From the NCBI GenBank assembly GCA_015179125.1, contig WHVA01000009.1, forward strand, positions 124,001 through 188,000: DNA of 64,000 bases. Direction: 5' to 3'. The notes under the pieces are model-generated. The model did no database searches and was not told where the DNA came from. It saw nothing but the letters and a program-made list of their open reading frames with translations. Shown piece after piece: positions 40,656-51,649 of this stretch; the stretch's first letter is position 1; the number at the start of each line of letters is the position of its first letter. The position numbers and the translations under genes were made by a program. Source of the DNA: Gautieria morchelliformis. Its lineage: Eukaryota > Basidiomycota > Agaricomycetes > Gomphales > Gomphaceae.

Positions 40656-41153
40656 TGTTGGGTGCATTTATGCTCCTGCACCAAAATCAAGCATAATATA
40701 TCCAATTTGTTGTGTGGCCTTCCAAGTTCTTCTCACATTGTTCTTGTATTATGCATCCATTTCTCTGGTTATTTTCGAAATTTTCCACTCATTCCTTATC
40801 TCTCTATTTCATCTTGTTATTCCTACTTTCACAAGCGGCTGCACCCAGCGGAGTCTGAAATGACTTCGACGCGCGAGCTCTTGGGCGCTAAAGGGCCGGG
40901 TAGTAGTACATGCGCAGTGGAACACATTTCCCCCTCTCTCAGTGACCACTAAATTCACTGAGAGAGGCAAGTAAATTAGTCTAGTAGTCTTTGCATTTAT
41001 TGACCTAGAAATGCTCTGTAGTGAATTGATTTCTAGGTAGTGTATAATATATTTACAGTGACCACTAAATTCACTGAGAGAGTGAATTGATTTCTAGTCT
41101 ATTCTTTTGAATAACAAGTCCATACCTACTGCCTATAATTCCTGTCCTCTACA
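40656..41153 (+). repeat. Copia-2 3' LTR
   Basis: 498 bp; one private change (CCAAGTTCTTCTC for CCAATTTCTTCTC) and, unlike the Copia-1 3' LTR, CTCTGGTTATTTT. The polypurine tract GAGGGGGCG precedes it. Confidence 0.95.
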
Positions 41154-41988
41154 ATGATGGGATCAGTGAATGCGAAAGGGATACTGTGAAGAATACTTCA
41201 GTGAAGTGTTTGGAGGTCCGACAGCGGGGTTGTTCGTTTGCTGGATGTTGATGGCTGGTTCATAGAATAAATGAATCATGACAGCACTCCTTGAACTCAT
41301 TGATGGATTCAAGGTTTGATGGAGGTTGATGTGGTTCAAAGCCCATTCGTGGGTGCCACCCAGTGTCCAGCATGAAGGGTGACCGATGAGTTGAAGCATG
41401 CACATGGCTGTTGTACTGGAACTTGGCCATGGGCAAGAGGTTGTCCCAGTCATCCTGGTGCTCATTGACAAAGAGGTGAAGGTGCTGCTCCAGCTCTTGA
41501 TTGAGTTTCTCTGTCTGTCCATCAGTCTGCAGGTGGTATGCGGTGGAGGCTGCAATGTGAATGCCAGGAGGCAGTAAAGCACATGAGTGAATTCATGAAC
41601 TAACTGGACCCTGCAATCTGACACAATTGTTCATGGAAGCCATGCAGCTTCCAGACATTGTGTAGGAAAAGTCATGTTGCCCCAGCCACAGTGATCATGG
41701 TGTTGGTGGGGATGAAGTGTGCCCACTTCGAGACCAAATCCACCACATTCATCACAGTGTCATACCCATGCGCATCAGGCAGTTCCACAATAAATTCCAC
41801 ACTGATCGTGTCCCAGCAAGCTTCAGGGACAGGGAGTGGGTGGAGTTCACCAAGGGGTGGCTGCCTTCACGCCTTCATTTTCAGGCACAAATCACACATC
41901 TTGGAGTATTCACCAATGTACCGTGACATGTGAGGCCACCAGTAATTATGTGAGACGAGCTTGAGGGTCTTCCATCACCCAGGATGAC
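41154..41988 (-). pseudogene. Gypsy-4 integrase remnant
   Basis: On the minus strand, from the LTR-B edge: the zinc-binding region (LKLVSHNYWWPHMSRYIGEY, CDLCLKMK), then the core (WDTISVEFIVELPDAHGYD, with Glu where the first catalytic Asp is usual) and, after stops and frameshifts, AYHLQTDGQTEKLNQELEQ and KFQYNSHVHASTHRSPFML. The second catalytic region is disrupted around 41600. It is cut at 41154 by Copia-2. A TGA at the W-K-T-L-K junction lies where CGA is expected. Confidence 0.8.
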
Positions 41989-43788
41989 TGTTTTGGAACC
42001 CTTCAAGACTTTGGTGTTATTGCTAACACCTCTGTCTATCAGAACGTGTCATTTACATGACTATTAGAATACCAATTCAATGCAGCAGCACAACTCCAGA
42101 AATAATTTAATATTTGTACCTTGGTTGCAATCCGTGTAATAACTAGTCCAAGTTATTAAAGATAGAAGGCAATGCATTTCTTAGCTGCACTGAACAATAA
42201 ACTAAAAGAGTGTGTAGGTTCAAGGACACTATCGGGGTCCAAGAGTATTCCTTTTAATAAAGAGGGAATAGGCTCCGCAGGAGAGTTTGTAAGTGGATTG
42301 GGTTGACCAACGTCAATGCACTGCAATAACGAGAGAGTAATGTGAAGTGGCCTTCGCGCACAACTTGACTTGACTTGTGAAAGTCACTGAACAGCTTGTC
42401 TTGGGTATTGGAGTGCTAATTGACAAGAAAATCGATTGCCAACCTCACTCTGTAGAGTTTCACTCAGCAGGTTAGGCTAAGTGGCTAAGCAGTAAAGCAA
42501 CTACTTAACTAAGAATAGTTACTCTAAGCAAGAGTAGTATTCTAGTTGGGTTAGGAACTTAGGTAAGGTGTGCAAGTCACACAAGTTGTGTAAGATAGAA
42601 GATGGGTAGATTGATTGTTCAAAGGGCAGGCAAAGGGCCTCCTTTTATATTGTAATGTACATGGGCTTAGTAAGCAGGTAGAACCTTCTATCTATTAATG
42701 GAATGGGGGAATAATCTTGAAGAAGATGGAAGAAAGGGTTGGAAGAAGCTGGCTGTTTCCAGGGGACTCTTCCATGATTCCTACCAATCAGAGCTTGATT
42801 TGTCAGGAATGACTCACTGAAAAGGGTCATGTGCCATAGCACAGCTTGGCTGAGTCATGTACTCCTGACTCACCAAGGTGTGCCTGGATTGGTTGAGTCA
42901 TTGAGGCTGTATCTCCAGATAACCATGTATTTGGCACTCAGAAGCTGAGTAAGCAGTTCTGAGCCAATTAGGGCTCTGTAGCCATAATTACTAAGAGCAC
43001 TGCTTAGCACAGCTGAGCATAGCTTGGTACAGCCTAGTTGTCATGACTGACCAAGATCCCCATTGTTTGGTGAAGCCAAACAGGCTGCACAGTTGCTATG
43101 GCTGCATATAGCAACTGTTTGGGACTCAGCTGGAAATACTGAGAGAGCCATCCTGTCGGACTTGTGGGTGCTTGGGTACCGCCGAGGTGCCCTGCGGAGT
43201 TTGAAATAGAGCGCCCGGAACAGAGTTGTAGGTGCTGGAGGATCCACAACTCTGTAATGACAAAGATGCTTGCAACTTTTATTACATGTAGCTTCACCCA
43301 TTTTATTCTCAGATTATAGAAGAGAAGAGGGTGAAAGTATAAGGCAATTTTATTGTTGGGATATAAATTTACTTTTGTCCCTCCCCGAGCAGCGGCTCTG
43401 CCGACGAGAACACCTCTTCTTATTTTTACGCCTCTTCTTATTTTTTCTACCCACTTTTAATATACACTATACCATTATAACTATTCATATTAATACTCCT
43501 TCTCATATATATTACAAATATCTAGACAACCACTATTACTTCATATTGTACTCTAATACTCTCTCATTATAACTATTCATACTAATACTCCTACTCATAT
43601 ATATTAGAAGTATCTATCCAAGTATTTATTACTCTCTCATATGTATATATTATCTTCAAGATGGTTAAATATATACAGAATCTTCTAATAACATCGATTA
43701 TTCTCCTTATAAACACTATTATATATTCCTATATGTTGTTATTAATACTCTTATAATATATATTATATACTCATATATACTGTATCAC
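41989..43788 (-). mobile_element. LTR-B with nested LINE fragment, duplication ATGAC
   Basis: Starts TGTTTTGGAACCC at 41989 (3' end of LTR-B on the minus strand) with ATGAC at 41984-41988 and again at 43789-43793; removal brings Gypsy-4 RNase H and integrase together. The LTR-B part runs to about 43276, then a LINE 3' end fills the rest. The outer LTR-B terminus (CCCACACA) is missing, so a deletion accompanied the LINE insertion. It has four TGA(C/G)TCA motifs at 42810, 42851, 42866 and 42894. Confidence 0.8.
43277..43788 (-). mobile_element. 5'-truncated LINE copy (3' UTR only)
   Basis: On the minus strand it matches the 3' UTR of the LINE ending near 58770: AT-rich ATATAT sequence, CCACTTTTAATATACACTAT, the CGTCGGCAGAGC-like block and the tail GGGTGAAGCTACATGTAATAAAA. 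About 510 bp; a typical dead-on-arrival 5' truncation. Confidence 0.82.
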
Positions 43789-43793
43789 ATGAC

Positions 43794-44466
43794 CTTTTTG
43801 ATTAACCTCGCTAGGGCACAAAAGTATTGCCAGCATCTCCTTGTCATGAATCTCATAATTTCGCGCAGGGGTGAGACTCTTGGAGTAAAATGCAATTGGA
43901 TGTCGCTGGGACAGAACTGCACCAGTGGCAACATCAAACTGTCAGCCTCTACCTGGTATGGTTGATTATTGTCCGCAAAGTGCAGGATTGGCATTGATGT
44001 GAATTGCAGCTTTAGCCCATCAAATGCCTGCTGTTCATGATCACCCCTGACCATTGTATGTCTTTTTTGGTGAGCTCGAACAGGGGTCGTGCATGATGTG
44101 AGAAGCCCTAAATGAACCAGCAATAAAAGTTGGCAACCCTGCCCCCGGATTGCGGCCCACATACAGGAGGAAGGCCTGCACCTACTTGCGATTCACTGGG
44201 GTTGGCCAGTCTATGACACCTGCAACCTTGATGGGGTCCATCTCCACCTTGCCATATGACACAATGAGCCCAAGGTACTTGATCTTTGTTGCTCAAACTC
44301 ACATTTCTCAGGGCGAATATAGAGCTGGTACTGCTGTAGGTGCTCAAGGACTATTTGCAGAAGTTGGCAATGCTTCTTGAGGGTATCAGTGAAACCTCTG
44401 CAGGTGGCGGCGTGTAAGGGGGAAGCTGGAGTTGTTTGGTTATTGCTTGACAATGGGGTGGATGTG
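43794..44466 (-). pseudogene. Gypsy-4 reverse transcriptase and RNase H remnant
   Basis: 44108-44453 includes the RT thumb (LKKHCQLLQIVLEHLQQYQLYIRPEKCEFE). 43785-44162 and a second frame include AFDGLKLQFTSMPILHFAD and the start of RNase H (PYQVEADS), then [14 protein letters not shown]-type sequence in another frame. The catalytic palm of RT is missing on the right, where a fold-back element sits. Stops and frameshifts are frequent. Confidence 0.75.
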
Positions 44467-44471
44467 AACTC

Positions 44472-44842
44472 ACAAAACTGTAAAGATATTCCAATTTTTT
44501 TTAGTGTTTTTAATGTAAAAATACTTTAGCAAAATTTTGTGTTTTTGTTAGAATTTGTTGAGCCAGAAAATTGTAAAAAAGTGTAAAGTTTTTTTTTGCA
44601 GGGTTTTTTACGTCTTTTTATAAGTTTCTTTGTGAAAACACAAAGAAACCCATAAAAAACCCATAAAAAACCATGAAAAAAACTTTGAATTTTTTTACAA
44701 TTTTCTTGCTCAACAAATTCTAATAAAAACAGAAAATTTTATTATAGTTTTTTTTACATAAAAAACACCAAAAATATTTAGAAAATCTTTACAGTTTTTT
44801 CAACAGTTTTTCAGACAAGAAAACTTTTATATGGCTGCAGTG
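44472..44842. mobile_element. Fold-back MITE, left end truncated
   Basis: AT-rich, internally palindromic segment closely related to the complete element at 47525: the right end ATATGGCTGCAGTG is present and the left terminal ~45 bp are missing (starts CAAAACTGTAAAG). The centre (AGTTTCTTTGTG / CACAAAGAAAC) forms the hairpin turn. Confidence 0.78.
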
Positions 44843-45218
44843 TATATGAATATCAAATTATAGAGAATTATGATACAATTTGAATAAACTACTGTAGCCG
44901 CATGACCAATGGCTCAATGATATTTTGCATGATGTGGAACTTCCACTGGGACAATGGCAATGTGAGGCAACACTGATGACAAAGCCACAACCCAAAGATA
45001 CTCAAGGAGATAAGAGCCGATACTAGGACAGTGACCAACTGTGCAGTGGTAATCCTCAGAGATCAAGCTGACGAAAAGCCACCACACCGGCTACAACCTT
45101 CTCACTGCACTGGCAGTGATTACATAATCAAAAGATGGAAACTCATAGAAGATTGTGGAACACCCAGAGACATGGATGAAACAATCATAAACAAATATGG
45201 ACACTACGAACCCTGACA
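44843..45218. other. Unassigned, probably Gypsy-4 interior
   Basis: 376 bp between the fold-back element and the Gypsy-4 gag tail. A 61-codon plus-strand frame at 45031-45216 has no recognisable features. No repeat or regulatory site seen. Confidence 0.4.
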
Positions 45219-45570
45219 TCACCCTCTCTCAATGCTCAGGAATCGCTTTCTTGCAGTGTCCACATCCATTGGAGTGGGTCCAGAGGGAGTTGGGAGGGGT
45301 GTGGTGACTGGTATTATCACTGGCCTCGAAGAGGGTTGCATGGCAAACCTGGTGTGTGATTCATCTGCCTTGCAAAAAGCTGGTGGTGGAGGAGGGCCAC
45401 TGTTCATCACCCTAGGTCCCTGGAACACTTCGTTGGCAGCACATGTAAGTGCGACTGTTCTCACTGCTCCATACCATGCAGATGGATCGTCATCCTTTGG
45501 CCTGACCTCAAACATCAATGCAATGCCACTCTGGATCGCAGGTTCGAGACCTCGACAGAACTTCATCCCA
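45219..45570 (-). pseudogene. Gypsy-4 Gag C-terminal part
   Basis: Open frame of 115 codons: MKFCRGLEPAIQSGIALM, RPKDDDPSAWYGAVRTVA, CAANEVFQGP, a Pro-rich linker and TPSGPTPMDVDTARKRFLS before the stop. This is the segment that normally precedes the zinc knuckle in Tf1/Gypsy Gag (compare RGLDPTLQNQV and APMEVDRM of Gypsy-2); the knuckle itself is lost. The upstream gag N-terminus is absent. Confidence 0.7.
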
Positions 45571-45886
45571 ATTGATTGCCCATCTGTGTACTAGGCCTTC
45601 TCAACCAGCTCTTCAAATCCATCAATGTATATGACCTATATAAAAAAAAATTATATCAATTTTTCTCTTTTGGGGTGGGTCCACCCAATAGGATTCATTG
45701 GGATGCTAACCATAACAGCCAAAACCATCCAAACACTTTTTCTCACACACACACCAGCCAAAGACACGCATAGTGCATCGCAAATGAAACTTTGCCATAG
45801 GTTCTTCATTTCTACAAAAAGAAACAAGCCAAAAGGGTCATGCCATTGAGCACAGACCCACCCTCCTTCGGGGCATCTCAGCCATG
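45571..45886. other. Unassigned; possible LINE 5' leader
   Basis: AT-rich part with a poly(T)/poly(A)-like run at 45643-45665 and a GTGGGTCCACCCAATAGG hairpin. The final bases (CAGCCATG) rejoin LINE sequence at 48691 once the LTR-A is removed, so the LINE leader or ORF1 start probably lies here. Confidence 0.4.
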
Positions 45887-46054
45887 TGTCATGACATGTT
45901 TACTTATTATACCCAGTAGCTCTGTCCTCCCCTTCATCACTCCACCTCATGTTCGCTCCAATCGCCCTTCGCCGAGTTCACCAAACGATTTACGCTACTC
46001 GCATCATTCATAGCCACGCCATCAAAACACAATAGACGTCCTTTGACCAGCTTG

Positions 46055-47208
46055 TGTTACATATTGAGATTTCCGCTAAGTCGGAACTGGAAAGGACAGC
46101 GGCTTCAAATTATAGGTTGCGCCCCCAATGAACTATCGTCCTAGGTATTTCGGAACTGAGTCGGAAGTCGGAAAGTATTGAAGCAAAGGTTTGGTTGGAA
46201 CTTGAGCCGGAACTGAGGCGGAAGGCGGAAGGCGGAGCGACTGAGGTCTTGCTAGACTCGCTGTGCTAAGAACAGGAGATGGAGTGAAGGAAATCAAGTA
46301 TCGAAGGTGATTATCTGATTGCAGAATAACAGAAATACATGAGGGGGTTTTATACAAAACACAGAACAACAAGTAATGGTATTGTACTAAGCAAATTCCG
46401 GAGGAAGCGGAAGTCGAGTACAATGTGTGGGAACTAACTAATTGGGAACAATGGGACTACAAGGGGGGTTCAGGGTAAGGTAGAACTGTTGGGTGCATTT
46501 ATGCTCCTGCACCAAAATCAAGCATAATATATCCAATTTGTTGTGTGGCTTCCCAATTTCTTCTCACATTGTTCTTGTATCATGCATCCATTTCTCTGGT
46601 TATTTTCGAAATTTTCCACTCACTCCTTATCTCTCCATTTCATCTTGTTATTCCTACTTTCACAAGCGGCTGCACCCAGCGGAGTCTGAAATGACTTCGA
46701 CGCGCGAGCTTTTGGGCGCTAAAGGGCCGGGTAGTAGTATATGCGCAGTGGAACATATTTCCCCCTCTCTCAGTGACCACTAAATTCACTGAGAGAGGCA
46801 AGTAAATTAGTCTAGTATTCTTTCGATTTATTAACCTAGAAATCCTCTGTAGTGAATTGTTTTCTAGGTAGTGTATAATATATTTAGAGTGACCACTAAA
46901 TTCACTGAGAGAGTGAATTGTTTTCTAGTCTATTCTTTTGAGCAACAAGTCCATCCTACTGCCTATAATCCCTGTCATCTACAAGAACAATGGCAAAGAA
47001 CAAGGGGTCGGGAAACATATCTGACAACGAACTACAAGGGTGACCGGATATATGGTTTTGATGAACGATGAAGCGGGTCCGGTTGGTCCGAGTAATAGAG
47101 TCGAAAGAACAAGGGAAATGTACAATGGGCGGAATGTCGGAAATATCAGAGGGGCGGAGAGGTGTGGCGGAACTGAGGGTCGGAAGTCGGAAGTGAACGG
47201 TCGTAACA
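46055..47208 (-). mobile_element. Solo LTR-C with nested Copia LTR, duplication GCTTG
   Basis: TGTTACATATTG...GGTCGTAACA on the plus strand, flanked by GCTTG at 46050-46054 and 47209-47213; transcription orientation is minus. About 652 bp without the nested Copia solo LTR. Confidence 0.92.
46487..46983 (+). mobile_element. Solo Copia LTR, duplication AGAAC
   Basis: 497 bp, TGTTGGGTGC...CATCTACA; AGAAC at 46482-46486 and 46984-46988. It occupies the same LTR-C position (GGTAGAAC/AATGGC) as the more diverged copy at 13264. Confidence 0.92.
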
Positions 47209-47524
47209 GCTTGATGGTTCATCACTGGTCCTATTACCTCCTCAGCTCAACCCCCTTTGGATGTTCCTATGGCTAGATTGTCACAACTCATATACTTCTT
47301 GTACCCAGCTACCCCTGTTTTCCCTTTCACGACTCCTCCTCCATGTTCGCTCACCTTCGCCCTGCCCTCCGACCACGCCTCCTCTATGATCGCTCCATTC
47401 ACCCTTCGCCACATTCGCCGAACGATCATTCGCCAGCAGGCACGCCATCAAACACGATCGACATCCTCTACCCAGCCTGATGGTTCATCACTAGCCCCAT
47501 CATATTCCCAACGCAACCCCTTTA

Positions 47525-47921
47525 CACTGCAGGCATATAAAAGTTTTCTTGTCTGAAAAACTGTTGAAAAAACTGTAAAGATTTTCCAAATATTTTTAGT
47601 GTTTTTTATGTAAAAAAAACTATAATAAAATTTTGTGTTTTTATTAGAATTTGTTGAGCAAGAAAATTGTAAAAAATTTCAAAGTTTTTTTCAGGGTTTT
47701 TTATGGTTTCTTTGAGTTTTCACAAAGAAACTAAAAAAGACATAAAAAACCCTGCAAAAAACTTTAAACTTTTTTACAATTTTCTTGCTCAACAAATTCT
47801 AACAAAAACACAAAATTTTATTCAAGTTTTGTTTACATTAAAAACACTAAAAAAATTTGGAATATCTTTACAGTTTTTTGAATGGTTTTTCAGACCAGAA
47901 AATTTTTATATGCCTCCAGTG
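47525..47921. mobile_element. Fold-back MITE, CACTG termini, duplication TTA
   Basis: Left end CACTGCAGGCATATAAAA, right end (reverse complement) CACTGGAGGCATATAAAA; 397 bp that pair along nearly the whole length with a short loop around 47715. Flanked by TTA at 47522-47524 and 47922-47924, and the empty site (CCCCTTTAGGTG) is seen in LTR-A copies such as that near 54400. CACTG termini with a 3-bp duplication fit the CACTA (EnSpm) group; TTA also fits PIF/Harbinger. No transposase is present. Confidence 0.85.
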
Positions 47922-48695
47922 TTAGGTGTTCATATGGCTGGGATGCATTTGCGGGACGTCCTAACCGTAGGTGGTGTGGGATCAGCCCAGCAGACGAAGA
48001 GTCTGTGCAGGGTAACATATATGCAGGTCTCAAGGCGTGTTTTCGTACATAGGTGCCTTCGCCCTCTTTTCTCCCCGTCACTTCACATTCGCACTCCTCC
48101 TTTCTATTGTATACGTGTTTCACCTATTTTGTATCCTGACTGTGCACCCCTATCCAGCCCTGACTCATGACGGCCTCTTTCCTATTCGCTGATATCATAC
48201 AAGCATTCGATATAAGTAGTTTACATTCGCATGTATATTCCCCAGTTCAATTATCATACGTCTATTTTGTGCAAAACTTGACCTCACTGTGACCATCGTC
48301 TTGAGCCCTCTCCTATAGATTTCTATCTTCGACCAGAGGAGGACTTCAGCACCACTGGTGAGTTTTCGTACTTAACCTTCGTTACCTTAGTCTTCATACT
48401 ATTATCTACACTGTCGGCGAAGGGCTCCGAAGGAGCGCCTTTGCCGGCAAAAGGATTGTTGCTACTTAAACAACCTTTCCGTGACACCTTGCACATTACA
48501 TCGTCAAGTGTTATGGGCTACTTCGCTATGACTGTAGATAGGGCGAGCTCCGCTCAGGCAACCCTCTTACCTTTTGAACATTCATTGGTTCACCTTATTC
48601 ACTGAATGGCATACCTCTTCGCACAAGTTATTCAGGCATTCACTGTGTTCACTAATACACCATATTAGCGCCTCAAAACCAATCTTGACACCATG

Positions 48696-51581
48696 CACAC
48701 GAGCTAGCAGCCAGCAGAACAGCAGCAAGACCGGAGGCAAGTGTCAAGATTGGTTTTAGGCGTTAATATCATGTATTAGTGAACACAGCGAATGCCCGAA
48801 TAACTTGTGCGAATAAGTATGCCGTCTGGTGAATAGGTGAACCAATGAATGTTCACAAGGTAAGAGGGTTGCCCGAACGGGGCTCACCCTATCTACAGTC
48901 ATAGCGAAATAGCCCATGGCACTTGATGATGCAACGTGCAAGGTGTCACGGAAGGGCTGTCTAAGTAGCGACAATCCCTTCGCCGGCGAAGGTGCTCCTT
49001 CGGAGCCCTTCACCAACAGCACAGAAAATGGTTCGAAGGCTAGGGTAACGAAGATGAGGTATGAGAACTCACCGGTGGCGCCTAAGTCCTCTGCTAGTCA
49101 AAGATGGAAATCTCCAAGAGAAGGCTTAAGACGATGACCACAGCGAGGTTAAATTTGCACAAGATGAACGACGTATGATAATTGAACTGGGGAATATACA
49201 TGCGAATGTAAACTACTTATATCGAATGCTCGTAAGGTATCAGCGAATAGGAAAGAGGCCGTCACGAGTCAGGGTTGGATAGGGGTGCGCAGTCATGATA
49301 CAACATAGATGAAATAAACATACAATAGAATGAGAGAAGAGGGAGAACATGAAACGACGGAGGGTGAAGGTGGCAAAGACACCTGTGTACGAAATCATGT
49401 CTTGGGGCCCGCATATACACTGCCCTGCACGGGTTCTTCATCTACTGGGTTGATCCCACACGACCCACGGGTAGGACATCCCGCGAATGCACCCTGGTCA
49501 TATGAACACCAAAAGGGGGTTGGATCGAGAAGCTGATGGAGTTAGTGACGAGCCATCATGCCGGATAGGGATGTCGATCGTGATTTGATGGTGTGCCTGC
49601 TGGCGAATGATGCGAGCAGCGCATGGTCATTCGGCGAAATGCGAGGAAGGGTGAACAGAGGTGACATAGAGGAGGAGAGGTCGAGGTGGAGGGCGAAGCC
49701 GAGAGAACACTGGGGAGGAGTAGCGAAAGGGGAAATGGGGATAACAAGGTGCAGGAAATACTCAAGTCATGACAATCCAATTACCAGAACACCATCGGGA
49801 GAGGGTCGAGCAGAGGAGGTGGTAGACCCAGCGATGACTGCCAAGTCAGTCCAAAGACGTCGATCGTGCGTTTGACGGCGTGGCTATGGTAATTGGCGCG
49901 AACAGCGAGAATCGGTTGCCGATAATGACAATGGCGATCGGAACGAACACGAAGGTGGAGTGAGAAAATAGGAAAACTGAGCATCTGAGTATGGCAAATA
50001 AATGCGTCATGACAGCAAGCTCCTAGCAGACCCCTACACAAATGTTCGCACGAAAGAGGCTGTGCGCAATTTCCTGGACAAGCAAGGATACTGCACAATG
50101 GAGGACTCCTTAACAATGGAAACACTCAGTTACATACTCTTGTCAATAGCCCAAAGTGAAACGGGAAAGGCGATGCAGGAGGGAATCAGGTCTGTCACTA
50201 TTCTCATGGTGGAAGGAGCAGTCAAGAGTGTGGGTGAGGCGGTGAGGCAGTACATTGAGGAGAAAATGAAACCGACCATCAACCACGTGGAGGTGGTGTC
50301 AGAGGCGGCAAGGAATATAACGGAGCATGCTCAGGCAACGGCGGAAGAGACAGCTTGGCGAGTCAAGGAAGCCAACGAGATGAGACCAGGAACAGGCAGG
50401 GGAAAAGAGGGGGAAACAACAGGAGCAACATACACGGTGGCATTGAGAGGGAACGTGCTGCTCTTGCACCCCAACAATTTAGCCAGAGCCAAGGCATGGG
50501 AGCGGCAGATGCTCATAGATATTGACCTGAGATCCCAGAAAAATGCACTCGGTTAACTCACAGAGAGGGAACTAGTCGCCAAAGCCAACGAGGCCGTGGC
50601 CCAGCTCGATCAAGCAGCGGAGCTGGAGGAGGAGTGCTTTGTGGGATGCAAGAGGCTGGCCAACGGTGGGGTGGTTTTCGAGTTATGAACACCCAAAGCT
50701 GCCAAGTGGATACAGTCCCACAAAAGAGAGTTCACATATAAATTCAGTGGGATGGCCTTCATTAAGGACAGAGCGGTTTCAGTCATTGTGGAATACGTCC
50801 TGCTCAGCCACTCGCCAGAAGCCCTCGCCAAGCTCAGAAAAATCGAATGCGACTCCAGGCTCCCACCCAACATGCTGATCTTGATGAGGTGGATTAAGCC
50901 AGTTCACAGAAGGACGGAAGGGCAGCGGTAGGCTCACATCATAGCAAAGTTTGCCCACAACGGAGGCTGCAAATAAAAGCATCAGGGATTGTGTCATTAT
51001 AGGGAAAGCAAACCTGGGCCAGAAGAATGAAAAGTGAGCCAAGACGCTGCCTCAAATGCCAAAGGTATAATGCCAGACACATGGCAGTGGAATGCACAGA
51101 CGCGGAGAAGTGTGGCATATGTGGAAATGCTCATAAGGCAGCAGACTGCAAAGAAACAGATCCAGGTAAGTTCAAATGTGTGAACTGTGATGAGCATGGC
51201 CATGCGTCATGGGATAGAACATGCCCCAAGTTCAGGGTGGTATGCCAGGTCTTAGAGAAGGCTGACTCGGAACACACTTACAAGTATTTCCCCAATGACA
51301 GCCTATGGACATGGGAACAGCAAGGGGAAATGGAAGGGATGGAGGATGCAGGTGAGCTCTTCAGGAGAGCTAGTTCCCAGAGTGAGGCCAGACAGCGCAG
51401 CGCAGAGGAGCAGGCCTACGGGGGATGGAAAACCATCAATAGGGGGTGGGAAAATGGTGAGCACAGGGGCAGCAACCCACAGAGAGGGCACCAGGACCCT
51501 GGATGGGCGAACATCTCGAACAGGCAGAGGTGGCTAGATGAATTTGGCATAGGAGGGGGGCAGGTCGAAGAACACCAGTGA
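48696..51581 (+). pseudogene. LINE ORF1 (Gag-like, CCHC knuckles), broken
   Basis: 48696-48741 and 50015-50556 encode the N-terminal part (RTKEAVRNFLDKQGYCTMED, then a long helix and GNVLLLHPNNLARAKAWERQ). After TAA/TGA stops the same protein continues in pieces (AAKWIQSHKREFTYKFSG, SHSPEALAKLRKIECDSR) to 51027-51581, which carries three Cys/His knuckles: CLKCQRYNARHMAVEC, CGICGNAHKAADC and CVNCDEHGHASWDRTC. Such a protein binds LINE RNA. At least four stops or frameshifts separate the parts. Start not determined because the 5' end is hidden by the LTR-A insertions. Confidence 0.85.
48742..50014 (-). mobile_element. Solo LTR-A (inverted), duplication GCAAG
   Basis: On the plus strand TGTCAAGATTGG...CGTCATGACA, 1,273 bp, with GCAAG at 48737-48741 and 50015-50019. 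It splits LINE ORF1 near its start: the frame ...SSKTGG before it rejoins KLLADPYTNVRT after it. Confidence 0.93.
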
Positions 51582-51649
51582 GAAGACAATGACAACAACC
51601 TGTACCAAGGATGAGTCAAGAAAGCGAAATGACAAAACACTTGTGGGTC

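Larger units (their letters stand above)
35885..41153 (+). mobile_element. Copia-2: complete element without matching target duplication
   Basis: 5' LTR 35885-36392 (508 bp), polyprotein 36398-40642, 3' LTR 40656-41153 (498 bp). Left flank CTATC (in LTR-B), right flank ATGAT (in Gypsy-4): no duplication. It shares with Copia-1 the 10-bp duplication in the 5' LTR only (GATTTCTAGT twice at 36318-36337). Since retrotransposition regenerates both LTRs from one template, a shared 5'-only difference points to DNA-level copying, gene conversion or an assembly error. Confidence 0.95.
45887..48690 (+). mobile_element. Solo LTR-A with two insertions, duplication CCATG
   Basis: TGTCATGACA start, AATCTTGACA end, CCATG at 45882-45886 and 48691-48695. 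It is interrupted by a solo LTR-C (46055-47208) and by a fold-back MITE (47525-47921). Without them the LTR is about 1,250 bp. It lies in the 5' region of the LINE. Confidence 0.9.

Noticed and set aside
43498-43780. Centromeric or origin-like AT-rich DNA
   Set aside because: It matches the LINE 3' UTR at 58351-58600.
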